Shown here piece by piece: positions 8,099-15,843 of a stretch of DNA of 36,671 bases (position 1 is its first letter; each line of letters starts with the position of its first letter). The stretch comes from Methanobacteriota archaeon (lineage in GTDB: Archaea; Halobacteriota; Methanomicrobia; Methanomicrobiales; Methanospirillaceae), in the NCBI GenBank assembly GCA_029547145.1, contig JAKPPV010000056.1, forward strand, positions 1 through 36,671. Direction: 5' to 3'. The notes under the pieces were generated by a model, which searched no databases, was not told the origin of the DNA, and was given only the letters and a program-made list of their open reading frames with translations. Made by a program: the position numbers and the translations under genes.

Positions 8099-8973
8099 GA
8101 CCCCGCCTCCTCGGCGAGCAGTCGCCGGTGCTGCTGCTCCATCGCGGCTCGGAGGGCGCTCTTCGCCTCGTCCGAGATCCCCCGAAAGCGCCCCTGGATC
8201 CGGAGATAGTCCTCGATCGGGGCGGGCCGCTTCATAGCTACCTTCGAGACCGGGTTGATCGTGAGCTCGCCGTGGACCCGCTCGTAGAGCACCCACAGTC
8301 CGGTCTTCACCGCGAGCCTGCCGACCTCGACCGACCGCTCGGTGGGATACCGCCAGCCCGGCGGACAGGGGCTGAGCAGGTGGATGAACTTCGGACCGGG
8401 GATCGAGAGGGCCTTCTTCACCTTGGCATAGAGGTCCTGGGGGTACGCGGCGCAGGCCGTTGCCATGTAGGGGAGACCGTGGGCGGCCACGATCCGGTCG
8501 ATGTCCTTCTTCGTGTCGGTCTTCCCCGCCGGTGTCGTCGTCGTCACCGCGCCGATCGGGGTCGCCCCCGAGCGCTGCATCCCCGTGTTGCCGTAGGCCT
8601 CGTTGTCGTAGCAGATGTAGAGGAAGTCCGTGCCCCGTTCGAACGCGCCGGAGAGGGACTGAATCCCGATGTCGACCGTGCCTCCGTCACCGGCGTAGCA
8701 GATCACGTTCGTCGGGCGCCCCTGCCGGCGGAAGGCGGCGGCCATCCCGGAGGCGGTGGCGGCCGCCGCGGCGAACGCAATGTTGTAGACGGTGACGTTC
8801 ATCGCCGTCGCCGGATAGACCCCCTGAAGGACGGACGTGCAGCAGGCCGGGACGACCAGGACCGTGTCGGGCCCCGCCGCCTTCAGGACGTAACGCAGAG
8901 AGAGCGAGGAGGTGCAGCCGGCGCACGCGGTGGTGCACTTGTAGACGTACTCCTCGGAGGGGAGCGGATTCAT
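8092..8973 (-). CDS. porB: Pyruvate:ferredoxin oxidoreductase beta subunit
   Basis: 293 residues. It carries the TPP-binding motif GDGGTVDIG...YDNEAYGNTGMQRSGATPIGA with the TTTTPAGK segment, the signature of pyruvate synthase PorB. The Cys residues of the N-terminal cluster site are at CTTACAGC, and a further Cys pair occurs in VVPACCTSV. First gene of the operon. A GTG directly precedes the ATG (GTGATG), so translation could begin one codon earlier. No Shine-Dalgarno is visible, and a TATA-like box lies about 36 bases upstream, giving a leader of roughly 9 bases. The gene order beta-alpha-gamma-delta differs from the gamma-delta-alpha-beta order common in methanogens. Confidence 0.94.
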   Translation of the reverse strand: MNPLPSEEYVYKCTTACAGCTSSLSLRYVLKAAGPDTVLVVPACCTSVLQGVYPATAMNVTVYNIAFAAAAATASGMAAAFRRQGRPTNVICYAGDGGTVDIGIQSLSGAFERGTDFLYICYDNEAYGNTGMQRSGATPIGAVTTTTPAGKTDTKKDIDRIVAAHGLPYMATACAAYPQDLYAKVKKALSIPGPKFIHLLSPCPPGWRYPTERSVEVGRLAVKTGLWVLYERVHGELTINPVSKVAMKRPAPIEDYLRIQGRFRGISDEAKSALRAAMEQQHRRLLAEEAGSC

Positions 8974-9061
8974 CACGATTCGTCATTAGGTTGGGTGCCC
9001 CCACTCTTAAACATGCGGCCCCGGCACAACCCTTATGCCCGGGTGCTCCGAGATCACTGCC
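8974..9061. promoter_or_regulatory. Divergent promoter region between porB and the small membrane protein gene
   Basis: For porB (minus) the box is ATGTTTAAG (9006-9014), about 36 bases before its ATG. For the rightward gene the box CCTTATG (9031-9037) is 25-30 bases before the ATG at 9062, the spacing expected for leaderless transcription. Both assignments rest on spacing and AT-content in a very GC-rich background. Confidence 0.5.
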
Positions 9062-9685
9062 ATGAGCGAAGAGGACCTGTTCTTCGAGATCCCCGGGGGC
9101 TCGCCCCCCGCCCCGCCGGACTCGGAGGAGACGGCACCACCCCCCGCCGGACCGGCGCCCTCCCCCCGCCCGGCATCGCGCCCCCCGCCCCCGACGCGAG
9201 CGGCACCGGTGCACCCCCGGCGGCGGAACTGGCGGCTGATCCTCGCCCTCTCCGCGATCGGCCTGGTCCTCCTCGTCGCCATCCTCGCGGTACTCACCTT
9301 CTCGGTCGCGATCGTCCCGTCCTCCGGGGCGACGACGTACCCCTACACCGTCACCTACGACGTGGTCTTCCCCCATGGCGAACAGGTCCAGATCGGCAAC
9401 ATCTCGATCGTCGCGATCCCCTACCCCGACCGTGTCAGCCTCTCGGTCGACAAGGTGCCCTACGAGATCCGGCTCAACGAGACCCGGCAGATCACGGCGA
9501 AGCACGGGACCGTCACCATGCTCGGTATCGCGCTCCTCTCCTTCGACTTCACCCTGGACGCGGAGTACCGGGGGATGTCCGGGAACGATGCCACCTTCCG
9601 ACTCGCCGTCCGGACCTCGGACCAGCTCCCGAAGTTCATGATCGACCGGCTCCTGCCGGGCGATGTCCAGGCCCGACCGGCCTGA
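9062..9685 (+). CDS. Small membrane-anchored protein, Pro-rich N-terminus (hypothetical)
   Basis: 207 residues. Residues 1-58 are acidic and then very Pro-rich with Arg near the membrane (HPRRRNWR). One transmembrane helix follows (about 60-82, LILALSAIGLVLLVAILAVLTFSVAIV). The last 120 residues, probably outside the cell, look beta-rich (YTVTYDVVFPHGEQVQIGN; FTLDAEYRGMSGNDATFRL). The ATG at 9062 is preferred to the one at 9035 because the 9035 codon lies inside the TATA-like box that correctly spaces 9062 as a leaderless start. The stop codon abuts the stop of the convergent truA with no gap. I do not recognise the family. Confidence 0.75.
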   Translation: MSEEDLFFEIPGGSPPAPPDSEETAPPPAGPAPSPRPASRPPPPTRAAPVHPRRRNWRLILALSAIGLVLLVAILAVLTFSVAIVPSSGATTYPYTVTYDVVFPHGEQVQIGNISIVAIPYPDRVSLSVDKVPYEIRLNETRQITAKHGTVTMLGIALLSFDFTLDAEYRGMSGNDATFRLAVRTSDQLPKFMIDRLLPGDVQARPA

Positions 9686-10474
9686 TCAGTCCTGCCGGAG
9701 CCGCTCGGCGAGTCCGGCCTGGACCAGGTGGGCGTCCGCCGTCCCCGAGAGGAACCGGTCGTGCCGTTCTCCCCTCCCGACCGGGGTGAATGGAAACCCG
9801 GTCTCGACCTCCCAGAGGACGAGCCCTGCGGCGGGGGCCGCCGGCGGGTTGCGCCGGCACTCGCCCGAGAGGAGCCGGTCGACCGTCTCCTCCTCCTCCT
9901 CGTGCCGCCCGATCGCCTCCAGGACCCATGCCATGCACCGGACCTGGTGCCAGAGGTAACTCCAGGCGGTGCACTCGAAGACCGGCCCCCCGTCTCCGGC
10001 GAGGACGCGGGAGACGACGACCCGCCGGACGGGGTGGCGTCCGCTTGCCCGGCAGAGGCGGGAGAAGTCGTGCTCGCCCACGAACCGTGCGGCCGCCCGG
10101 TCCATCGCCTCCCGGTCGAGCCCGGGGTCGGAGAAGAAGTAGCGGTAGGTCCGGGAGCGGACGTCGTACCGCGGGTGCCAGGTGTCTGCGACCGGGGCGA
10201 CCCCGGTGAGCCAGAGATCGGCCGGCAGCGCCCGGTCCAGGACCGGCCCGACCCGCTCCGGGTGGTCGGTCGTGAACGCCCCCACCTGGGCCCGCGCGTG
10301 GACGCCCCGGTCGGTCCGGCCCGAGAGCGAGAACCCGGCCCGCCCCGGGTCGTCGAAGAGCCGGGCCTGGAGACAGGCCCGGAGCAGCTCCCCCTCGACC
10401 GTGCGGGCGCCGGGTTGACGCTGGGAACCGGCAAAGCCGGCACCCCACCATCCCAGCCGGATGGCGAGCCTCAT
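9686..10474 (-). CDS. truA: tRNA pseudouridine(38-40) synthase TruA
   Basis: 262 residues. It converts uridines 38-40 of the tRNA anticodon stem to pseudouridine. The catalytic motif [14 protein letters not shown] holds the nucleophilic Asp; further family motifs are [32 protein letters not shown] and [19 protein letters not shown]. The start overlaps the end of the PHP gene in an ATGA. The length is typical for archaeal TruA. Confidence 0.93.
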   Translation of the reverse strand: MRLAIRLGWWGAGFAGSQRQPGARTVEGELLRACLQARLFDDPGRAGFSLSGRTDRGVHARAQVGAFTTDHPERVGPVLDRALPADLWLTGVAPVADTWHPRYDVRSRTYRYFFSDPGLDREAMDRAAARFVGEHDFSRLCRASGRHPVRRVVVSRVLAGDGGPVFECTAWSYLWHQVRCMAWVLEAIGRHEEEEETVDRLLSGECRRNPPAAPAAGLVLWEVETGFPFTPVGRGERHDRFLSGTADAHLVQAGLAERLRQD

Positions 10475-11139
10475 ATCCTGACGCGACGGCGGACCCGGCG
10501 CCAGGTGGAGCGGAGCGACTGGCCCGTGTAGCTCCGGAGCGGTGTCATCTTCCCGGAGGGGGTGCAGCGCCCCTCCCTGATCGCCGCGAGGATCGCCCCG
10601 ACGCTCGGCTCGGCGTCGACGAGCGTTCTGCCGTACCCGACCCACCGGGCGTGGTGCGCGTCCGACCCCGCGACGGCGGGCCGCCCGAGGGAGGTGGCCA
10701 TCCGGTACGCCTTCCGGTTCGCCGACCCGACGATGTAGCGGCTGTTGAAGACCTCGACCGCATCGACGGCCCGGAGGGCCTCCTGCTCCCGGAGCCCGAC
10801 CGCGTGGCGAAACCGGTGGAAGGGGTGCGGCAGCACGGCGATCCCCCCGAGTCGGTGGACCAGGTCGATCGTCTCGAGCACGTCCCGCCTCGCCGGGACC
10901 GTCTCCGTGACACCGAGCGCGATGAGGTGACCGTGCGCGGTGCTGACCTCGATGCCCGGGATCACGAGCACGCGCGCCGGGGATAGACCGGCGGCGTACC
11001 GGACACCGTCGATCGTGTCGTGGTCGGTCAGCGCGACCGCGTCGAGACCGACGGCGGCCGCCCGGTCCAGGATCGCCTCGACCGACGACTCCCCGTCCTT
11101 CGAGAAGCGCGTGTGCACGTGCAGGTCGCAGGTGAGCAT
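10471..11139 (-). CDS. PHP-domain metal-dependent phosphoesterase
   Basis: 222 residues. All PHP metal-binding motifs are present in order: [29 protein letters not shown] and GSDAHH. Such stand-alone archaeal PHP proteins (COG0613/COG1387 type) are probably nucleotide or phosphoester hydrolases, with substrates mostly undetermined. The C-terminus is strongly basic ([12 protein letters not shown]), which could contact nucleic acid. It is the upstream member of a two-gene operon with truA, through a 4-base overlap. Confidence 0.88.
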   Translation of the reverse strand: MLTCDLHVHTRFSKDGESSVEAILDRAAAVGLDAVALTDHDTIDGVRYAAGLSPARVLVIPGIEVSTAHGHLIALGVTETVPARRDVLETIDLVHRLGGIAVLPHPFHRFRHAVGLREQEALRAVDAVEVFNSRYIVGSANRKAYRMATSLGRPAVAGSDAHHARWVGYGRTLVDAEPSVGAILAAIREGRCTPSGKMTPLRSYTGQSLRSTWRRVRRRVRI

Positions 11140-11181
11140 GACCAGGGTACTTTATCTTCTGGAGCCTATTAAGGAGCACTG
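11140..11181. promoter_or_regulatory. Compact divergent promoter, PHP/truA and DHPS-related gene
   Basis: Only 42 bases separate the two starts. Rightward: CTTTATCTT near 11150-11158, with AAGGAG (11171-11176) five bases before the ATG at 11182. Leftward: CTTAATAGG (11165-11173 on the minus strand), about 29 bases before the ATG at 11139, which suits a leaderless start. The two promoters overlap the same DNA. Confidence 0.45.
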
Positions 11182-12594
11182 ATGGCGATCCTCTTTCCAA
11201 CGGGGGCCTCGACCGAGGCGACCGTCCGTGCCGCCGTTGCCGGCCTCGACGCCGACGTCGTGGTGACCGGCGAGATCGCGTCCTTTCTGACCCCGCGCCA
11301 GCTCCGCGACCTGCTGACCGCCCGGTCGTACGAGTACGCGGTGGTCTCCGGGATGTGCACCGCCTCGTTCGCATCGGTCGAGGAGGAGACCGGGGTGCCG
11401 GTGCTCCGCGGCCCCCGGCACGCGGCCGACCTCCCCCTGATGGTCGCCCAGCTCGGCCGGATCGAGTTCTCGCGCGACGTCCCGGCCGACGACCTGCTCC
11501 GGCACCTCCGGGAGGAGGACGCGTACCGGAAGGTCCGTTCGATCGAGAAGAACGCGGACTGGGACCTCCTGGTCCGGGGGGTGAAGCTCGGCGGCACCTC
11601 GCGGATCAAGGTGCTGGCCGAGCTGATGGACGCCCACCGTCGGCCCGACCTCGCTGCAGACGTGGAACGGGCGTTCCAGTCAGGAGCGGACATCGTCGAC
11701 CTGGGGTTCGGGTTCGACGCGGAGGCGTCCGACGTCGCCCGCTGCTTTGCCGAGCTCGAGGGGGTCGACGGCCCCCTCGCCGTCGACTCCCAGGACCCGG
11801 CCCTGATCGCCGCCGCCCTCTTCCGGGCGGACCTCGTCCTCTCGCTCCAGGAGGAGAACATCCCCCTGATCGGCCGGGCGGTCGCCGAGTCCGGGGCGGT
11901 GGCGGTGGTCGTGCCCCGCTACCGCTCGCTCGAGGAGAACCTCGCCGCCGCCCGCGAGGCGGGGTGCGAGGCCCTGATCGCCGACCCGCTCGTCCAGCCG
12001 GTCGGTTCCGGCCTGGTCCGCTCGCTCGCCGATTTCCGGGGGTACGGGGCCCCGCTCTTCTTCGGTGCCGGGAACGTGGTCGAGCTCCTGGACGCGGACT
12101 CGCCGGGTGCCCAGGCGCTCCTCGCCGGTATGGCCCAGGAGGTGGGGGCCGCCGTCATCTTCACGGCGGAGCACTCGGACAAGACCCGGGGAGCGATCGC
12201 CGAGATGCGCCGGGCCACCGAGATGATGGTCCTGACCCGGTGCCGGCCGTACCCGAAGGACCTGGGGATCGACCTGCTGGTGCTGAAGGAGAAGCGCCGG
12301 CGCCGCGAGCCCCCGCTCGTCTACCAGCGGGTCGAAGAGGCCGACCCGATGCCGGCGGAACTGGTCTACGACCCGCGGGGCAACCTCCGGATCGGGGTCG
12401 AGGACGACCGGATCGTCGCCGTCCACGACGGTGTCGCGGTACGGGGACGGCGCTGGCAGGACGTCTTCTTCACCCTGCTCCGGGACGACCGGGTCTCGCG
12501 CCTCGACCACGCCGCCTACCTGGGGGCCGAGCTCTTCAAGGCCGAACTCGCGATCCGCTTCGGCCGGTCGTTCGAGCAGGACGGTCCGTTCTAG
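11182..12594 (+). CDS. Dihydropteroate synthase-related protein (TIGR00284-like)
   Basis: 470 residues in three parts. The N-terminal about 140 (ILFPTGASTEATVRAAVAGL...VVTGEIASFLTPRQL) corresponds to DUF6513. The central TIM-barrel pterin-binding domain has ADIVDLGFGFDAEASDV, PLAVDSQDP, LVLSLQEEN and LIADPLVQPVGSGL. The last about 130 (VFFTLLRDDRVSRLDHAAYLGAELFKAELAI) corresponds to DUF4346. Such proteins are found mostly in methanogens and relatives, and may act in tetrahydromethanopterin or corrinoid/pterin metabolism; the exact reaction is not established to my knowledge. The start is supported by AAGGAG five bases upstream. Confidence 0.88.
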   Translation: MAILFPTGASTEATVRAAVAGLDADVVVTGEIASFLTPRQLRDLLTARSYEYAVVSGMCTASFASVEEETGVPVLRGPRHAADLPLMVAQLGRIEFSRDVPADDLLRHLREEDAYRKVRSIEKNADWDLLVRGVKLGGTSRIKVLAELMDAHRRPDLAADVERAFQSGADIVDLGFGFDAEASDVARCFAELEGVDGPLAVDSQDPALIAAALFRADLVLSLQEENIPLIGRAVAESGAVAVVVPRYRSLEENLAAAREAGCEALIADPLVQPVGSGLVRSLADFRGYGAPLFFGAGNVVELLDADSPGAQALLAGMAQEVGAAVIFTAEHSDKTRGAIAEMRRATEMMVLTRCRPYPKDLGIDLLVLKEKRRRREPPLVYQRVEEADPMPAELVYDPRGNLRIGVEDDRIVAVHDGVAVRGRRWQDVFFTLLRDDRVSRLDHAAYLGAELFKAELAIRFGRSFEQDGPF

Positions 12595-12640
12595 GGCGCG
12601 GTTCCCGGCGGGGCGTCCTCTGCTCCCCTGGAGGAGAGAA

Positions 12641-12725
12641 CCATAACATTCATACGTGCCGGGGTTGTTGTAGCGTCGTGTAGCAGGGCCCCAGTGCCCT
12701 GTGATGGAACCAAGGAGCAATGAGC
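12641..12725 (+). promoter_or_regulatory. Rubredoxin promoter and structured 5' leader
   Basis: A relatively AT-rich box (ATAACATTCATAC, 12643-12655) predicts transcription from about 12677. The leader of roughly 50 bases holds a hairpin, CAGGGC (12684-12689) with GCCCTG (12696-12701) around CCCAGT, then AAGGAG at 12712-12717, eight bases before the ATG at 12726. The hairpin ends ten bases before the ribosome binding site. Confidence 0.45.
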
Positions 12726-13082
12726 ATGGTCAAACACCGAGCCTACGTCTGCAACGCCTGTGGCTATATCTACGATCCCGAGCGGGGCGAGCCGAAGAAC
12801 GGGATCCCCCCGGGGACGGCGTTCGAGGACCTCCCCGAGACCTATACCTGCCCCGTCTGCGGAAAGGCGAACGTCGGAAAGTCCGGGTTCACTGCCCTGG
12901 AGCCCTCAACCGGCCGCTACCGCTGCGTCGTCTGCGGGTACCTGTACGACCCCAAGCGGGGCGAGCCGAAGAACGGGATCCCTCCGGGGACGGCGTTCGA
13001 GGACCTGCCCGAGACCTACGTCTGCCCGGTCTGCGGGGTCTACGCCCGGGTGGGGAAGAACGCCTTCGTGGCGACCGAGTGA
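12726..13082 (+). CDS. Tandem (two-domain) rubredoxin
   Basis: 118 residues with two complete rubredoxin domains, each with CxxCGYxYDPxRG and CPVCG: Cys pairs CNAC/CPVC and CVVC/CPVC. Each domain binds one iron in an FeCys4 site and carries one electron. In anaerobic archaea rubredoxins donate to superoxide reductase, rubrerythrin or diflavin oxygen reductases; no partner is encoded nearby. The ATG at 12726 is chosen over the one at 12720 because AAGGAG is 8 bases before 12726 but only 2 before 12720. The domain halves are almost identical at DNA level. Confidence 0.93.
   Translation: MVKHRAYVCNACGYIYDPERGEPKNGIPPGTAFEDLPETYTCPVCGKANVGKSGFTALEPSTGRYRCVVCGYLYDPKRGEPKNGIPPGTAFEDLPETYVCPVCGVYARVGKNAFVATE
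12781..13013 (+). repeat. Internal duplication in the rubredoxin gene (174-bp period)
   Basis: Bases 12781-12839 and 12955-13013 match nearly perfectly. Over the GCGAGCCGAAGAACGGGATC...GAGACCTA stretch I see only two differences, both silent. Flanking parts of each domain are more divergent, so the identical core points to gene conversion or a recent duplication. Confidence 0.85.
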
Positions 13083-13114
13083 CCGTACCGTCTCCCTCCC
13101 TCGCGGGGCCCTGC

Positions 13115-13191
13115 ACGGGTGCTCGCCACGGGCACCCGTTCTCTCTCGTGTCGCGCCGAGTCCGGTCACCCTTCCGGCCGTCCGCCGGAAG
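13115..13191 (+). terminator. Two consecutive hairpins after the rubredoxin gene
   Basis: Hairpin 1: ACGGGTGC (13115-13122) pairs with GCACCCGT (13132-13139), followed by TTCTCTCTCG. Hairpin 2: CTTCCGGC (13171-13178) pairs with GCCGGAAG (13184-13191). Both stems are perfect 8-mers. The first is well placed to end the rubredoxin transcript. The remaining gap to 13350 shows no gene. Confidence 0.55.
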
Positions 13192-13350
13192 ACCCTGACC
13201 CTCGGCGCCGCCGTCCTCTCTCTTCGTCATGGAGTCCGTGCACGCCCGCTCGTACCCCGGACGGCAGATGCGCTGGTTCGGCCCGGCGCTCCTCCCCCCG
13301 TCGTCGGTGCCACGTTCTCCATGAACGCCGCCGGGCTCCTCTCCGGCCGG

Positions 13351-13356
13351 AAAAAA
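13351..13356 (-). terminator. glnA: T-tract terminator of glutamine synthetase
   Basis: On the minus strand a run of six T follows the glnA stop by 9 bases and is followed by the palindrome CCGGCCGG. A T-tract just after the stop is the usual archaeal intrinsic terminator. Confidence 0.5.
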
Positions 13357-13365
13357 GGGTGGTCT

Positions 13366-14694
13366 TCAGTAGATCTTCAGGTAGCGCTCGTGCTCCCAGG
13401 GGTGGACGCACATCCGGAACGAGTCCCATTCGGCCGTCGTGATCGCGTCGAGGCCCGAGACGATGTGGTCGCCGAGGGTGGACCGGATCACGTCATCCGC
13501 GAGCATCGCTTGGTGGGCGTCGTAGAGGTTGCCGGGGAGCATCTCGATCCCACGCTTCTTCCGGTCCGCCTCGTCCAGGTGGTAGATGTTGACGTCGGTC
13601 GACTCGCCGGGGTCGATCCGGTTCCGTATCCCGTCGATGCCGGCGGCGAGCATCGCGGCGAAGGTGAGGTAGGGGTTGCACATCGGGTCCGGCGAGCGGA
13701 ACTCCGCACGCGTCGAGTTGCCGCGGGCGGCGGGGACGCGGACCAGCGCCGAGCGGTTCGCGTTCGACCAGGAGATGTAGACGGGCGCCTCGTATCCGGG
13801 CACGAGCCGCTTGTAGGAGTTGATCGTCGGGTTCGCGACCCGCGTGATCGCGGGCGCGTGCCGGAGGAGCCCGCCGATCCAGTGCAGGCAGGTCTCGGAG
13901 AGCCCGATCTCGCTGTCGGGATCGTAGAAGGCGTTCTTACCATCCTTCGCGAGCGAACCGTGGGTGTGCATCCCGCTCCCGTTGATGCCGGCGATCGGCT
14001 TGGCCATGAAGGTCGCGTGGAGGTTCGAGCGGAGCGCGATCGCCTTGGTCGCGAACTTGAAGGTGATCACCCGGTCGGCGGTCGTGAGGGCATCGGCGTA
14101 CTTGAAGTCGATCTCGTGCTGGGACTCGGCCACCTCGTGGTGGCTCGCCTCGATGTCGAAGCCCATGTCCGTCAGGGCGAGGACGATCTGCCGGCGCACG
14201 TCCTCTGCCGCATCGTTCGGGGCGAGATCAAAGTAGCCGCCGTGATCGACGAACTCGGTCGAGGGCTCGCCGTTCTGCATCGCGAAGAGGAAGAACTCGA
14301 GCTCGGGGCCCGTGTTGAAGGTGTATCCCAGCTCCGCCGCCTCGGCGATCGTCTTCCGGAGGATGTAGCGGGGGTCACCCTCGAACGGCCTGCCGCCGTA
14401 GGTCTCGAGGTCGCAGATGAACCGCGCAACGCGCCCGTTCTCGGGCCGCCAGGGAAGGATCGCGTACGTGCTGGGGTCGGGCTTGAGGAGCATGTCCGAC
14501 TCCTCGATCCGGCAGAAACCCTCGATCGAGGAACCGTCGAACCAGATCCCCTCGGTCAGGGCCTTTTCGGCCTGTGCCGCTGGGATCGCGACGTTCTTGG
14601 GCAGCCCCTGGATATCGGAGAACTGCAGCCTGATGAACTTCACCAGGTCCGCGTCGATCCGCTCCAGCAGCTCTGACACGATGTCGGTCGACAT
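13366..14694 (-). CDS. glnA: Glutamine synthetase, type I
   Basis: 442 residues. It makes glutamine from glutamate, ammonium and ATP, forming the GS-GOGAT route with the divergent operon. Family motifs in order: FSDIQGLPKNVAIP, WFDGSSIEGFCRIEESDM, GPELEFFLF, HHEVAESQHEID, NGSGMHTHGSLAKDGKNAF, NSYKRLVPGYEAP and NRSALVRVPAARG. The length and the C-terminal ending fit the GSI-alpha class, which lacks adenylylation; no adenylylation segment is visible. In methanogens this enzyme is controlled by 2-oxoglutarate, GlnK-type proteins and small proteins; none is encoded here. The ATG at 14694 has no Shine-Dalgarno and lies 30 bases after a TATA box, so the mRNA is probably leaderless. Confidence 0.95.
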   Translation of the reverse strand: MSTDIVSELLERIDADLVKFIRLQFSDIQGLPKNVAIPAAQAEKALTEGIWFDGSSIEGFCRIEESDMLLKPDPSTYAILPWRPENGRVARFICDLETYGGRPFEGDPRYILRKTIAEAAELGYTFNTGPELEFFLFAMQNGEPSTEFVDHGGYFDLAPNDAAEDVRRQIVLALTDMGFDIEASHHEVAESQHEIDFKYADALTTADRVITFKFATKAIALRSNLHATFMAKPIAGINGSGMHTHGSLAKDGKNAFYDPDSEIGLSETCLHWIGGLLRHAPAITRVANPTINSYKRLVPGYEAPVYISWSNANRSALVRVPAARGNSTRAEFRSPDPMCNPYLTFAAMLAAGIDGIRNRIDPGESTDVNIYHLDEADRKKRGIEMLPGNLYDAHQAMLADDVIRSTLGDHIVSGLDAITTAEWDSFRMCVHPWEHERYLKIY

Positions 14695-14697
14695 ACT

Positions 14698-14728
14698 GGA
14701 AGAGAGCTTCTAGCCAATCATATTTATT
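14698..14728 (-). promoter_or_regulatory. glnA: glnA promoter with NrpR-like operator candidate
   Basis: On the minus strand the TATA box AATAAATATG lies at 14719-14728. Between it and the ATG is AGAA-N6-TTCC (14698-14711), one base off the GGAA-N6-TTCC operator of the methanogen nitrogen repressor NrpR. A repressor there would cover the transcription start. The same AT-rich box may also serve the divergent glutamate synthase operon, whose ATG at 14791 has GAGGT at 14783-14787. Confidence 0.4.
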
Positions 14729-14790
14729 CTCTTCCCAACAACACTGTTACGCGCAGCGTCGAGTCTGCTGTATTCTAACCACGAGGTTCT

Positions 14791-15843
14791 ATGTGCGGGA
14801 TAATCGGTGTGATCGACCGGTCCAGGGAGCCGATGGACGGCACCGCGATCCGGCGTGCCCTCTCGATGATGAACGAGCGCGGGAGCGGTGAGGGGGCGGG
14901 GTACGTCGTCTACGGGTGCTACCCCGAGTTCAGGGACTACTTTGCCCTTCACGTCTTCTTCGACAACATCCACGAGACGAAACCCCGGGTCGACGAACTC
15001 CTCCACCAGTGGGGCAGGGTCGTCCATGACGAGGAGATACCGACATGGGACCTGCCGCGCCTCCGGAAGGTCCACACCCCGTGGCGCTACTTCTTCCGGC
15101 CGGACACGCGTCTCATGCCCCGTTCGACCACGCCCGCCGAGGAGATCGTGACCGAGCTGGTGATGCGGATCAACACCTCCGTCGAGGGGGCCCTGGTCTT
15201 CAGTTCGGGCCGGAACCTGGGGGTCTTCAAGGCGGCGGGGTGGCCCGAGGAGGTCGCGGACTTCTACCGGATCGAGGAGTACGAGGGGCACTGCTGGCTC
15301 GCCCACAACCGCTACCCGACCAACACGCCGGGCTGGTGGGGGGGCGCCCATCCCTTCAACCTCCTCGACTGGTCCGTGGTCCACAACGGCGAGATCACCA
15401 GCTACGGCACCAACCGCCGCTACATCGAGTCCTTCGGGTACCGGTGCACGATGTTCACGGACACCGAGGTGGTCGCCTACCTCGTCGACCTGCTCGTCCG
15501 GCGGCACGACCTGCCCGAGGAGCTCGCCGTCACGGCGCTCGCCCCGCCGTTCTGGGACGAGATCGACGCGATGGAGGACGACCGCCGGCGCCTCCACCGG
15601 GCCCTCCGCCTCACCTACGGGTCGGCGATGATGAACGGTCCGTTCGCGATCGTGGTCGCGAACCAGGAGTCCATGGTCGCGTTCACGGACCGCTCCAAGC
15701 TCCGCCCCCTCGTGGGGGCGGAGCATGGGGACCGGCTCTACGTCTCCTCCGAGGAGGCGGCGATCCGGGCGATGGACCCCGGGATCACGCGGGTCTTCAT
15801 GCCCCGTGCCGGCGAGCCGATCGTCGGGAGGGTCGTCGCATGA
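14791..15843 (+). CDS. Glutamate synthase, glutamine amidotransferase subunit (archaeal split type)
   Basis: 350 residues of the class II glutaminase (Ntn hydrolase) domain. After removal of Met, Cys2 (MCGIIGVID) is the nucleophile; further motifs are CWLAHNRYPTNTPGWWGGAHPF and VVHNGEITSYG. It releases ammonia from glutamine and passes it to the FMN subunit. It corresponds to the N-terminal domain of bacterial GltB, encoded as a separate protein. Weak GAGGT site 3 bases before ATG. The stop overlaps the next start in an ATGA. Confidence 0.9.
   Translation: MCGIIGVIDRSREPMDGTAIRRALSMMNERGSGEGAGYVVYGCYPEFRDYFALHVFFDNIHETKPRVDELLHQWGRVVHDEEIPTWDLPRLRKVHTPWRYFFRPDTRLMPRSTTPAEEIVTELVMRINTSVEGALVFSSGRNLGVFKAAGWPEEVADFYRIEEYEGHCWLAHNRYPTNTPGWWGGAHPFNLLDWSVVHNGEITSYGTNRRYIESFGYRCTMFTDTEVVAYLVDLLVRRHDLPEELAVTALAPPFWDEIDAMEDDRRRLHRALRLTYGSAMMNGPFAIVVANQESMVAFTDRSKLRPLVGAEHGDRLYVSSEEAAIRAMDPGITRVFMPRAGEPIVGRVVA

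Noticed and set aside
12760-14676. 638-codon frame across rubredoxin and antisense to glnA
   Set aside because: It covers two clear genes in other frames and its sequence has no domain pattern; a composition effect.
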